NCBI RefSeq assembly: GCF_003268475.1
Contig: NZ_MCIF01000002.1
Location: forward strand, 1,966,259-2,030,258
DNA: 64,000 nt
Source: Thermogemmatispora tikiterensis
Lineage (GTDB): Bacteria > Chloroflexota > Ktedonobacteria > Ktedonobacterales > Ktedonobacteraceae
Direction of reading: 5' to 3'
Below, one piece after another: positions 25,773-33,462 of this stretch. The position numbers were made by a program, and so were the translations under genes. The notes under the pieces were generated by a model. That model made no database searches, had not been told where the DNA came from, and saw nothing but the letters and a program-made list of their open reading frames with translations. Numbering within the stretch: position 1 is the stretch's first letter; the number at the start of each line of letters is the position of its first letter.

Positions 25773-26252
25773 GTGAAGTCTATGCCCCTCATACGCCGTG
25801 CCACCAGTGCCGATATCGCCACCTTGACGGCGCTCCGCCTGGCCCTGCTGCGGGAGACGGGCAAGGTCGTTGACGAGCAGCAGGAGCGACTGCTCCACGA
25901 GCTGACAGACTCTTATCTTCGCCGGGCGCTGCCACGGGAGGAATTTCTAGCCTGGGTCGCTGAGGTCGACGAGCAGCGGACAATCGCGGCTACTGGCGGC
26001 CTGGTCTTTTTACATCGCCCACCCTCGCCCGAGAATGAGGCCGGTCTGGAGGGCTATGTTCTTAATATGTATACGCTACCAGCCTGGCGGGGCCAGGGTC
26101 TGGCAAGAGCTATTCTACGCCAGATCGTGGCCTATACCCGCCAGCAAACCCCCGCGCGCCGCCTCTGGTTGCGCGCGACTGCCGCCGGTCGCCCGCTTTA
26201 CGCCAGCGAAGGCTTTGTTCCAATAACGCGCGAGATGGAATTGCTCTGGTAA
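25773..26252 (+). CDS. GNAT-family N-acetyltransferase
   Basis: This protein of about 159 residues shows the GNAT order: an N-terminal RRATSADIATLTALRLAL helix-strand, EFLAWVAEVDEQRTIAATGGL for the central strands, LNMYTLPAWRGQGLARAILR (about residues 91-110) containing the acetyl-CoA pyrophosphate loop (R/Q-x-x-G-x-G/A), and a C-terminal LYASEGFVPITREMEL. The acceptor substrate is unknown. AAGGAG at 25763-25768 is four bases from GTG 25773 and 13 from the in-frame ATG 25782, so the protein may be three residues shorter. It ends six bases before the HAD phosphatase start and the two are very probably co-transcribed. Confidence 0.75.
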   Translation: MKSMPLIRRATSADIATLTALRLALLRETGKVVDEQQERLLHELTDSYLRRALPREEFLAWVAEVDEQRTIAATGGLVFLHRPPSPENEAGLEGYVLNMYTLPAWRGQGLARAILRQIVAYTRQQTPARRLWLRATAAGRPLYASEGFVPITREMELLW

Positions 26253-26257
26253 CTAAG

Positions 26258-27073
26258 ATGCAACGTTATCGTCTCCTGGCTATCGATCTCGATGGGACAC
26301 TGCTGACTCCCTTCCCAGAGAAACAGGTGACGCCGCGAGCGCGCCAAGCTCTGGAGGCCGCCCGCGCCGCCGGTATGGCGATTACGATTACCACCGGGCA
26401 GATGCAGGCCGTGCTGCGCCATGTCTGCGCCGGCCTGCCGCTGAGCGGCCCTCAGATTCTGGAAAATGGGGCCCTGATCGTCGATATCGTCAGCGGTTCG
26501 GTACTTTCCGAACGCTTTTTACCCAGGGAGTATATTTTACCCGTCCTGGAGGCAGCTCGCTCTCTGGGCCTCTACCGCGCCTATCATACACCGGAAGGCG
26601 TCTACGTCGATCGCCATACGCCGCGGGCCCGCGATTGGTACCGCCCTCCGCTGCCACCGGCGATCGAGGTCGATGATGTGACCACGCTCTACCCCCGTCC
26701 CTGTATCAAGATCGCCGCCGTCGGCTCGCCAGAGACACTGCCAGCCAAGCGCCGGCAGCTCCAGGAGCAGTTTGGCAAGGCGTTACACGTGACGCAGTCG
26801 ACGCGTGATTTGCTAGAGTTGTTGCATCCCGAGGCCAGTAAAGGGCAAGCGTTGCGCCAGGTCGCTCACTTGCTAGGAGTAGCTCCAGCCGAAATTGTGG
26901 CCATCGGCGATCACTACAATGATATGGAAATGCTGCGCTTCGCCGGTTTGAGTATCGCTATGGGCAACGCTCCCCCCGAAGTACAGGCGGTTGCTGACTA
27001 TGTAACCAGCGATAACGCTCACGATGGAGTGGCGCAAGCTCTGGAACGCCTGGTCTTGCCAACCCTCAAATGA
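26258..27073 (+). CDS. Cof-type HAD hydrolase
   Basis: This 271-residue haloacid dehalogenase-superfamily phosphatase has motif I AIDLDGTLL (about residue 9) with both aspartates, motif II in ITITTGQM, motif III lysine in EASKGQALRQVA (about 190) and motif IV GDHYNDMEMLRFAG (about 218). The cap between motifs II and III is of the C2B (Cof) type, as in sugar-phosphate and flavin-phosphate phosphatases. It would dephosphorylate a small cytoplasmic metabolite. It follows the GNAT gene with a five-base gap and is the last gene of that unit. A large hairpin lies behind it. Confidence 0.8.
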   Translation: MQRYRLLAIDLDGTLLTPFPEKQVTPRARQALEAARAAGMAITITTGQMQAVLRHVCAGLPLSGPQILENGALIVDIVSGSVLSERFLPREYILPVLEAARSLGLYRAYHTPEGVYVDRHTPRARDWYRPPLPPAIEVDDVTTLYPRPCIKIAAVGSPETLPAKRRQLQEQFGKALHVTQSTRDLLELLHPEASKGQALRQVAHLLGVAPAEIVAIGDHYNDMEMLRFAGLSIAMGNAPPEVQAVADYVTSDNAHDGVAQALERLVLPTLK

Positions 27074-27113
27074 TCCGCCTCAGACAGGGGAACAAAAGGA
27101 GCAGCAGCGGATT

Positions 27114-27174
27114 CCAAAATCACAGATCCTGCTGATAGCAACCTATGAACTATCAACAGGATCTGTGATTTTGG
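27114..27174. terminator. Long imperfect hairpin between convergent genes (bidirectional terminator or small element)
   Basis: An 18-base arm at 27114-27131 (starting CCAAAATCACAG) is perfectly complementary to 27157-27174. After one mismatch TGATAG (27133-27138) pairs with CTATCA (27150-27155), leaving an 11-base loop: 24 of 25 pairs. The A-run and T-run lie inside the stem, as in bidirectional terminators. It sits midway between the HAD gene and the opposing yceI. Confidence 0.55.
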
Positions 27175-27199
27175 ATATAGATCAATCTATCGAGAAGAC

Positions 27200-27742
27200 T
27201 CAGGCATTAGAGGTAGCAGGTACTTTCTCGGTAATCTCCAGCTCGATCTCGATCTTGACCTGATCGTCGACAATTACTCCACCGCTCTCAATAGCCCGGT
27301 TCCAGGTCAGGCCAAAATCCTTGCGGCTGATGGTGGTCGAGGCCAGGATACCAGCGCGACGCAGCCCGAAGGCATCGACGATTGGACCATTAAATTCTCC
27401 AGTGAAGGTCACGGGACGGGTAACACCGTGCATGGTTAGATCGCCTGTGACACGGTATTGGTTGCCACCCAGTGGCTCGATCCTGGTGCTGACAAAGGTA
27501 ATGGTCGGATACTTCTCGACGTCAAAGAAATCTGCGCTGCGCAGGTGCTGGTCACGATCCGCCTGACCGGTGTCGATGCTGGCAGCCTCTGCCTGAGCCG
27601 TAATCTTCGAATTCGCGGGATTCTGCTCGTCGTATTCTACCTCGCCGCTAAAAACTTTGAATGATCCGCGTACTGTGCTGACCATCATGTGCCGCACCGC
27701 AAAAGCGACACGCGAATGGGCAGGATCAATCTGCCAGGTCAC
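27200..27742 (-). CDS. YceI-family protein
   Basis: This 180-residue protein is a YceI-family lipocalin-like beta barrel, a fold that binds polyisoprenoid or other amphiphilic molecules. Typical phrases are WQIDPAHSRVAFAVRHM (residues 3-19), GEVEYDEQNP, DQHLRSADFFDVEKYPTITF (about 64-83), TGDLTMHGVTRPVTF (about 98-112) and FGLTWNRAIESGGV. There is no signal peptide, as in many Gram-positive and Chloroflexota members. The start is GTG 27742 behind AAGGAGG. A double palindrome in its promoter closely matches the one before the LLM oxidoreductase, pointing to a shared, probably stress-related or quinone-related, regulator that is not encoded next to it. Confidence 0.85.
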   Translation of the reverse strand: MTWQIDPAHSRVAFAVRHMMVSTVRGSFKVFSGEVEYDEQNPANSKITAQAEAASIDTGQADRDQHLRSADFFDVEKYPTITFVSTRIEPLGGNQYRVTGDLTMHGVTRPVTFTGEFNGPIVDAFGLRRAGILASTTISRKDFGLTWNRAIESGGVIVDDQVKIEIELEITEKVPATSNA

Positions 27743-27789
27743 TTCTCACTTTCCTCCTTCAGTGCTTCCGTAATATCCTTGCTAAGATA

Positions 27790-27816
27790 AAGTATGGTAC
27801 TTTACTTATGTAAGTA
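27790..27816 (-). promoter_or_regulatory. Double palindromic operator upstream of yceI
   Basis: TACTTATGTAAGTA (27803-27816) has perfect 6-base arms around a two-base centre. Directly beside it AAGTA-tgg-TACTT (27790-27802) is a second palindrome. On the minus strand TTACAT followed after 17 bases by TTATCT could be the promoter, so the operator would overlap it. Confidence 0.55.
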
Positions 27817-27888
27817 TGATAGCACCAGTAACCCAGAGCTGTCAAGGGAGGCTTCTTTCCCGTGAACATTTTGCTTTGCCGCCATTAC

Positions 27889-27897
27889 TGCTATACT
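27889..27897 (+). promoter_or_regulatory. Extended -10 promoter (TGCTATACT) of purU
   Basis: TGCTATACT matches five of six -10 bases plus the TG. Transcription from about 27904 would give a leader of about 118 bases before purU. Confidence 0.5.
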
Positions 27898-28021
27898 ACG
27901 GCAGAGATAGCCTGCGAGGGGGGAAGCGGCACCGATGCCAGCGCCGCGCCAGGGCTTCTGCTCCCTCTCTCTCGCGGGCTTGCGACCTGCCTGCTGATGC
28001 TTTTTTGGGAAGAGGGGTTCT

Positions 28022-28879
28022 ATGCAACAGGATCATGTTATTACGCTCTTGATCTCTTGCCTCGACCGGCCAGGTATCGTGGCGGCTGTCTCGCAGTTCA
28101 TCTTTGAGCACCAGGGCAACATCGTCGAATCGGATCAATACGCAACGGCTCGCCAAAACGGTACGTTCTTTATGCGTATCAGCTTTTCGGAAGAGGGTTT
28201 CCAGTTAAACGAGCGCGAGCTGATCGACGCTTTTCAGCCAATCGCTGCGCGCTTTGGCATGCAGTGGAGCGTCCATTATTCGCGCAACCGCAAACGGGCG
28301 GCTATTCTGGTGTCGCGTCTGGATCACTGCCTGGTCGATCTGCTCTGGCGGTGGCGCAATGGAGAGCTGGTGATTGATATTCCCTGTATCATCAGCAATC
28401 ATCCCGATCTGGAGCCACTGGCACGTATGTACCAGCTCCCCTACTATCATTTTCCGATTCGGCCAGAGAGCCGTGCCGCTGATCAGCAGCGCATGCTAGA
28501 GTTCCTGGAAGGTAAGGTTGATTTTTTGATTCTGGCGCGCTACATGCAGATCCTGGAGCCGTTCTTCGTGCAAGCCTATCCTCAGCGCATTATCAATATT
28601 CATCACAGCTTCCTGCCAGCATTCACAGGAGCCCGGCCTTATGAGAGAGCTTTCGAGCGAGGGGTAAAGATCATCGGGGCGACCGCTCACTATGTGACGG
28701 AGGAGCTGGATGAGGGGCCGATTATCGCTCAGGATGTGATCCACTGCAACCATCGCGATAGTATCGAAGACCTGATCCGCAAGGGGCGTGACGTAGAGCG
28801 ACGCGTGCTGGCCGAGGCCGTACGTTTGCACAGTGAGGATCGTGTGCTCGTGTATAAGAATCGCACGATTGTTTTCTAG
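28022..28879 (+). CDS. purU: Formyltetrahydrofolate deformylase
   Basis: This 285-residue enzyme hydrolyses 10-formyl-tetrahydrofolate to formate and tetrahydrofolate, balancing one-carbon pools. An N-terminal ACT domain (ITLLISCLDRPGIVAAVSQF, residues 7-80) is followed by a formyltransferase-type catalytic domain. The catalytic set is visible: Asn in IISNHPDL (about residue 121), His in INIHHSFLPAF (about 198) and Asp in EELDEGPIIAQD (about 234). RKGRDVERRVLAEAVR near the C-terminus is also typical. The length equals the family norm. ATG 28022 follows GAGGGG. The neighbours are not folate genes and it is probably transcribed alone. Confidence 0.9.
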   Translation: MQQDHVITLLISCLDRPGIVAAVSQFIFEHQGNIVESDQYATARQNGTFFMRISFSEEGFQLNERELIDAFQPIAARFGMQWSVHYSRNRKRAAILVSRLDHCLVDLLWRWRNGELVIDIPCIISNHPDLEPLARMYQLPYYHFPIRPESRAADQQRMLEFLEGKVDFLILARYMQILEPFFVQAYPQRIINIHHSFLPAFTGARPYERAFERGVKIIGATAHYVTEELDEGPIIAQDVIHCNHRDSIEDLIRKGRDVERRVLAEAVRLHSEDRVLVYKNRTIVF

Positions 28880-29160
28880 CCAGAATGCTGCGCCTGTGCG
28901 ATAATCTCTTGAGAGGAGGCTCTCGTCCGCTACGCTGGGCTTCCTTTGATTGAGGGAAAGCTGCTGCGGGCAGAAGCTGCGAACTACGAGCATGGAGGCA
29001 GCCAGCTGGCCCTTCAGCCCCTGAAGGGAGTGAGAGAGTCCGGCCTGCCAATTCGGTTCGTCTGGTCAACCGGGGAGCACTGGTTGCCAAGCTGGTGAGG
29101 CAAGAGGCTGGCTGGCACTCCTCAAAACAGTAGAGAGAGTAAGAGAAAGTGGAGAGCGTT

Positions 29161-29691
29161 ATGGATGAGTCATTGTCCTCTTCCGTCTCATGCGTGCAGC
29201 CAGCGCTGGCCGCTGTGGCGAAGCTGACGGCGCGTGAGATGCTCCCGAGCTTCGCGCTTCCAGACCCCGCTGGGGTCCTCCGGGGTCCCCATGACTACAA
29301 GCAGCGAGATCACCTCTTGCTGCTGATTGTACGCAGTGTCGAGCTGCCGAGCCCACGTCTCTTCTTGAAGCAGTTCGCAGAGGCAGAGCCAGTACTGCGC
29401 GAGGAGCATTGCAGCCTACTGGCTATCAGCCCGGACCACCTGGCGCGGAATGCGGAGGCCCAGGCCAGTCTGCAGCTCCCCTTTCCACTGCTCGCTGATC
29501 CTACAGGGAAGGTCATTGCTCGCCTGACGCAGTGGGAGGCCACTCAGCGCGCACTCAATCCCAGCCTGCTGTTGGCTGACCGCTACGGCGAACTCTATCA
29601 GCAGTGGGTCAGCACAGACGAGCAGGCGCTCCCGCCTCTCAGCGAGCTGCTGTCGTGTTTGCGCTATCTAAACCGCCTGTGCTGTCCCTAG
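29161..29691 (+). CDS. Peroxiredoxin-fold (AhpC/TSA-like) protein without peroxidatic cysteine
   Basis: This 176-residue protein has a thioredoxin-like fold of the AhpC/TSA type: LPSFALPDPAGVLRGPHDYK (about residues 27-46), HLLLLIVRSVELPSPRLFLKQFAEAEP where the PxxxTxxC loop should be, then SLLAISPDHLARNAEAQASL and PFPLLADPTGKVIARL. The peroxidatic Cys is replaced by VRSVELPSP, so it cannot act as a standard peroxiredoxin. Two cysteines at the very C-terminus (LCCP) are striking. ATG 29161 is chosen because GGAG lies six bases upstream; GTG 29149 is the alternative. It is the first gene of a tight unit with the membrane protein and the trans-sulfuration enzyme that follow. Confidence 0.6.
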   Translation: MDESLSSSVSCVQPALAAVAKLTAREMLPSFALPDPAGVLRGPHDYKQRDHLLLLIVRSVELPSPRLFLKQFAEAEPVLREEHCSLLAISPDHLARNAEAQASLQLPFPLLADPTGKVIARLTQWEATQRALNPSLLLADRYGELYQQWVSTDEQALPPLSELLSCLRYLNRLCCP

Positions 29692-29726
29692 CCAGTGGCG
29701 GACCGGGAAGGTTGAGTGAGCCAGCA

Positions 29727-30314
29727 ATGGATACGAGCACGTGGGGCCGGGCTGCAGTCCTGCTCTTCCTCCTGGGAGCCACTGGTGGAAGTGCACTTGA
29801 TGCCTTCTACGTCCACCAGGGGCTAAAGCGTTACAGCACAGCTGTGGTCGCCGGCCCCACGCTCTTCGGTTTGCCCTGGTGGGTGCCGCTGCTCACCGGC
29901 AGTGCCGCCGTCGCTATTGGTCTTTCTCATCCCCTGCTAGACCCTCTCCTGGCTCATTTGAGGACCACGCGTCGTCTCTCAACGAGCATCGCCGCTCTCG
30001 GCTGGCTGTGTCTAGCCTACCTGTTGGGGGCTATACCACTCGCTCCTCTCGCCCGCTGCGGCCTGTTGGGCCTACTCTACCTCAATTTCTGGCTGCTAGC
30101 CGGGCGAAGCTGGCAAAACCTGATCTTCTCCGCCGTGGTGGCGATTACGGGGACGCTGATTGAGATGATCCTGGTGAACGCTGGGATCTTCTCTTTTCCG
30201 CAGAACGCCGAGCTACTCGGTGTGCCCGCCTGGCTCCCCTGGCTCTACGCCTATGCCTCGCTCGCGCTGGGAGACCTGGGACGGGCTCTCATTTCACTCC
30301 AGAGAGGGGGATGA
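29727..30314 (+). CDS. Six-helix membrane protein, possibly INSIG-like
   Basis: This 195-residue integral membrane protein has about six hydrophobic helices, the first in WGRAAVLLFLLGATGGSALDAF and the last in WLPWLYAYASLALGDLGRAL. The final part, LVNAGIFSFP followed by PAWLPWLYAYASLALGDLGR, resembles in pattern the last two helices of INSIG proteins, which have known prokaryotic members. This is a pattern match by eye and could equally reflect another small membrane family. ATG 29727 lies 35 bases after the previous stop; its ribosome site is weak. The stop overlaps the start of the next gene by four bases (ATGA), so the two are translationally coupled. Confidence 0.5.
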   Translation: MDTSTWGRAAVLLFLLGATGGSALDAFYVHQGLKRYSTAVVAGPTLFGLPWWVPLLTGSAAVAIGLSHPLLDPLLAHLRTTRRLSTSIAALGWLCLAYLLGAIPLAPLARCGLLGLLYLNFWLLAGRSWQNLIFSAVVAITGTLIEMILVNAGIFSFPQNAELLGVPAWLPWLYAYASLALGDLGRALISLQRGG

Positions 30315-31552
30315 CCTTGGCAGATCACCATTCTTCAGCCGCCTGGAAATTGGAGACGCAGCTGGTACAGGACGGCAGGCAGCGCTGGAACGAAGGGCCT
30401 GCCCATGTATCAATCGTCCAGCCCATCTATGCAAGCACGACCTATTTGCACGGCAATATGGAGCGTCTGGACCAGGCTTTCAAGAGCCCAGCCCCGGGAG
30501 AGAAGCGCTCTTTTGTCTATGCGCGTCAGGGAAATCCGAATGCAACGCAGTTGGAAGAGGTGCTGGCTCGCGCTGAAGGAGGAGTGGGAGCTGTGGCTTT
30601 CGGCTCAGGCATGGCAGCCATCCATGCCGCGCTGCTGGCCGCGGGTGCGGCACCAGGTGCGAAGATTCTGGCAGCTCAGGATCTCTATGGCCAGACGATC
30701 GCTCTCCTGCGTCAGGTCTTTGCTCCCCAGGGTGTGGAGATCGTGCTCTGCGACCTCTGCTGTGCCTCTGCAGCGGAGCGCATCCGCAGCGAGCAGCCCG
30801 ATATTGTCTTTGTCGAGACGATTTCGAATCCCCTGGTGAAGGTCACCGATCTCGATGCTATCAGCTCCGCCGCCCGCGAGGTGGGAGCCGTGACTTTGGT
30901 CGATAGCACCTTTACGACCCCCTGTCTGCTCCGCCCGATCGAGCACGGTTTTGATCTGGTGATCCATAGCGCGACGAAATATCTCGGCGGACACGGCGAT
31001 AGCACCGGCGGCCTGGTTGTGAGCGCCCGCGAGAGCCTGCTGCAGTCGCTGCGCTCCTACGCTTCCTTGCTGGGTGCAATGCTGAGTCCCTTTGAGTCAT
31101 ACTTGATCTTGCGCGGCGTGAAGACGCTGGCGCTGCGCATGGAACGCCACTGTGAGAATGCGCTGCGCATCGCTCATTTCTTGCGTGATCATCCAGCAGT
31201 GGCTCGCGTCCACTACCCAGGCTTGCCCGAGCATCCGCAACACGAGCAGGCTCGACGCTTGCTTGCTCCCGGGCGCTTCGGCGGTTTGCTCTCGTTCGAG
31301 CTGAAACAACAGACCCGCGCCGCCGCTTTTCGCTTCATGGACAGCCTGCAGCTCTGTGCCCCTGCTACCTCCCTCGGAGATGTCCACACGCTGGTGAGTT
31401 ATCCGCCTATCTCTTCCCATCGTGATCTCTCGCGCGCCGAATTACAACAGGCCGGTATCACCGAGGGCTGTGTGCGCCTTTCAGTGGGGATCGAAGACGC
31501 CGAGGATATTATGCACGATCTGGATCAGGCTCTGCAGCAGGCCACAGCTTGA
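30311..31552 (+). CDS. PLP-dependent trans-sulfuration enzyme (cystathionine synthase/lyase family)
   Basis: This 413-residue protein is a Cys/Met-metabolism PLP enzyme. It has PIYASTTYLHGN (about residue 36), a YARQGNPNATQLEEVLARAEG motif (about 70), GSGMAAIHAALLA (about 97), FVETISNPLVKVTDLDAI (about 172) and the Schiff-base lysine in VIHSATKYLGGHGDSTGG (about 222). The C-terminus carries RLSVGIEDAEDIMHDLDQAL. The family includes cystathionine gamma-synthase, cystathionine gamma-lyase, methionine gamma-lyase and O-acetylhomoserine sulfhydrylase, and the sequence alone does not let me choose. The ATG overlaps the stop of the upstream membrane protein gene. No other methionine or cysteine genes are in the window. 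Confidence 0.85.
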   Translation: MTLADHHSSAAWKLETQLVQDGRQRWNEGPAHVSIVQPIYASTTYLHGNMERLDQAFKSPAPGEKRSFVYARQGNPNATQLEEVLARAEGGVGAVAFGSGMAAIHAALLAAGAAPGAKILAAQDLYGQTIALLRQVFAPQGVEIVLCDLCCASAAERIRSEQPDIVFVETISNPLVKVTDLDAISSAAREVGAVTLVDSTFTTPCLLRPIEHGFDLVIHSATKYLGGHGDSTGGLVVSARESLLQSLRSYASLLGAMLSPFESYLILRGVKTLALRMERHCENALRIAHFLRDHPAVARVHYPGLPEHPQHEQARRLLAPGRFGGLLSFELKQQTRAAAFRFMDSLQLCAPATSLGDVHTLVSYPPISSHRDLSRAELQQAGITEGCVRLSVGIEDAEDIMHDLDQALQQATA

Positions 31553-31634
31553 GGGTCACAGCTAGTGTGGAGGAGACCGGGAGAGCACCGCCTGCTGGGC
31601 TGGGGTAGCCCCTGTCTCCTTCCACTTGCCTTAG

Positions 31635-33134
31635 CTAGCGCTTGCCGAAGTAGCTGCCGCGACGCCGTGGTGGCGGGGGGGCAAAGCGCTCGCTCTGAGC
31701 CGCGGCAGCCCTTCCGTTCAAAATGACCTCATGGGCCCAGAGGAGGTCTTTGGCCAGGACTGCCGTGCGATTCTCATCCAATGCGTGCAGGGCGGCAGTC
31801 AGGCAGACTTCGCGCAGGTGACTGCCAGGCTGTCCCAGGAGCTGCGAGGCTACGGGCGCATGTTCTTCCTCACGGTAGCCAGCTCCTAGCAGGTGCTGAA
31901 GGAAGCGCACAGCCAGCTGTTCATCCTGGACTGGCCTCAGCTCGATGAGCGCGTCGATGCGCCCTGGACGATCACGAATGCGTGGATCAATTTGCTCCGG
32001 GTTATTGCTTGTCGCCAGCAGCAAGGTACCGGCAGGATTATCAGGCGTTGCCACCCCATCGAGCGTATTGAGTATGATTTGCTGCTCTTTCGGATCAGAG
32101 ACGAAGGCTTCGAAGTCTTCCACCAGTACCAGCGTCGGTAAGCGGCTGTCAGCCGCCGTTTGCAAAGCCGTCGAAAGCATGTTCCAAGAACTGCCCCCGT
32201 CGTAATTGCTGGTCGAAGGCGTGACATAGAGCACGCGCCCCCCGCGGCGAGCATGATAGGCCCCCTCAGCCTTGAGGAGCGTGGTTTTCCCCGTCCCAGG
32301 CGGTCCGACCAGGAGGACTTTGCGGAGACGGGGCACTCTCAGGGCGGCATAGTGCCGCAGGATGGCGGGATCAAAGATGCGTCGCTGGGCTTCCACGAGT
32401 GCACGGGTCGCCTCTGGCAAGACCACATCATTCCATGAGGCCTGCCGAATCACCGTGATGAGATCCCGCGGCTTCGTCGCTGTCCCCACGATCTCAATGC
32501 TGCCGCGTCCATGCTGATGGAGATGCTGCTTGTAGGTCTCCACAAGAAGATCTAGAAAAGCCAGCCACTCATCCTGACGACCCTGGGGCACGGCAGTGAA
32601 AGCTACGTTGTCGTAGTCCTCTTCCGTATAATAGACAGAAAGTGCCGTCCAGCCGCTGGCAAACTGGTAGAGCTTCCAACCGTAGAGAGACGCTGGCTGC
32701 GTTCCTCGGTCGCCCAGCTCGGCGCGATGTGTCAGGTCAGACTTGAACAAGCATTCAGCTCTAGCCGAGACAGTGAGACCCCAGGCGAGGTCAGGAGCCG
32801 GCAGCGAACGCCAACCGCTGAGTTGACCAAAGCGCGGACGCTTGCGCCTTTGGCCTGCCGCCACGAGACGATCAAGTAGCAGTGGATGATGCTCAAAGTA
32901 TAAAAGAAAAGATGATGTTGATACAAAAGGAGAATGGAAGATTAACATGGGACCGGTCAGGTTCAGCTGACGCCAGAGCTTTTCTAGCCCCAGAACAGCA
33001 ATCTCCTTACTTTTTAGCTCCCGGCGCCAGCTCAGAGCTGGCCCATCCGACGGTCGATGATCCTGCGACTCTGACAAAGACTCCCCCGGGTACAACCATT
33101 CTTGCTCTTTCATCGCATCCTCTGCCATATGCAT
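31635..33134 (-). CDS. AAA+ ATPase
   Basis: This 499-residue protein carries a C-terminal AAA+ module. Walker A is VGPPGTGKTTLLKAEGAYHA (about residue 275), Walker B is TLVLVEDFEAF (about 330, with D/E in VEDFE), sensor 1 is LLATSNNPEQID (about 370), and RIRDRPGRID marks the second region of homology. The N-terminal 230 residues have Trp/Tyr-rich strands (YGWKLYQFASGWTALSVYY) that I do not recognise; they may sense a substrate. I start at ATG 33134: the frame reaches a TTG at 33167, but a -10 (TATACT) overlaps that codon, and GGAAG lies before the ATG. The substrate is unknown. It resembles proteins found in actinobacteria and Chloroflexota that couple an AAA+ domain to a family-specific N-domain. 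Confidence 0.75.
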   Translation of the reverse strand: MHMAEDAMKEQEWLYPGESLSESQDHRPSDGPALSWRRELKSKEIAVLGLEKLWRQLNLTGPMLIFHSPFVSTSSFLLYFEHHPLLLDRLVAAGQRRKRPRFGQLSGWRSLPAPDLAWGLTVSARAECLFKSDLTHRAELGDRGTQPASLYGWKLYQFASGWTALSVYYTEEDYDNVAFTAVPQGRQDEWLAFLDLLVETYKQHLHQHGRGSIEIVGTATKPRDLITVIRQASWNDVVLPEATRALVEAQRRIFDPAILRHYAALRVPRLRKVLLVGPPGTGKTTLLKAEGAYHARRGGRVLYVTPSTSNYDGGSSWNMLSTALQTAADSRLPTLVLVEDFEAFVSDPKEQQIILNTLDGVATPDNPAGTLLLATSNNPEQIDPRIRDRPGRIDALIELRPVQDEQLAVRFLQHLLGAGYREEEHAPVASQLLGQPGSHLREVCLTAALHALDENRTAVLAKDLLWAHEVILNGRAAAAQSERFAPPPPRRRGSYFGKR

Positions 33135-33166
33135 GCATTTCTTCCAGCTCAGCTCAGTCAAGGGCA

Positions 33167-33205
33167 AGTATATTGTTCTTCTAGTGGGATACCGCTCACT
33201 GAGCG
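33167..33205 (-). promoter_or_regulatory. Promoter -10 and upstream palindrome of the AAA+ gene
   Basis: On the minus strand TATACT occupies 33172-33167. About 20 bases upstream lies a perfect 13-base palindrome CGCTCACTGAGCG (33205-33193) that covers the -35 region and could be an operator. The leader to ATG 33134 would be about 26 bases. The rest of the gap 33206-33462 shows no gene. Confidence 0.45.
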
Positions 33206-33462
33206 AGGATCTCCTTACAGGGGAAAGTTCCGAACGAAGTGGAGGATTTCGGCAATCGACGCGGAAGGATCAAGCAAAGCAAGGTCGGCCCGCTGCAGCC
33301 TCTGCCACCCGCCCGCAGACCTTGGCTAGGCGAGCTTTCCAATCACTCCTGCTTGCTCGCCAGGGCATCAGGAGAGGAGAGTGCCATCCTGACCTGGGCG
33401 AAGCGAAGCGCAAGCGGGCCACGGTCACAATGATGCAGATGCCGTTTCAAGTGAACAGCAGC

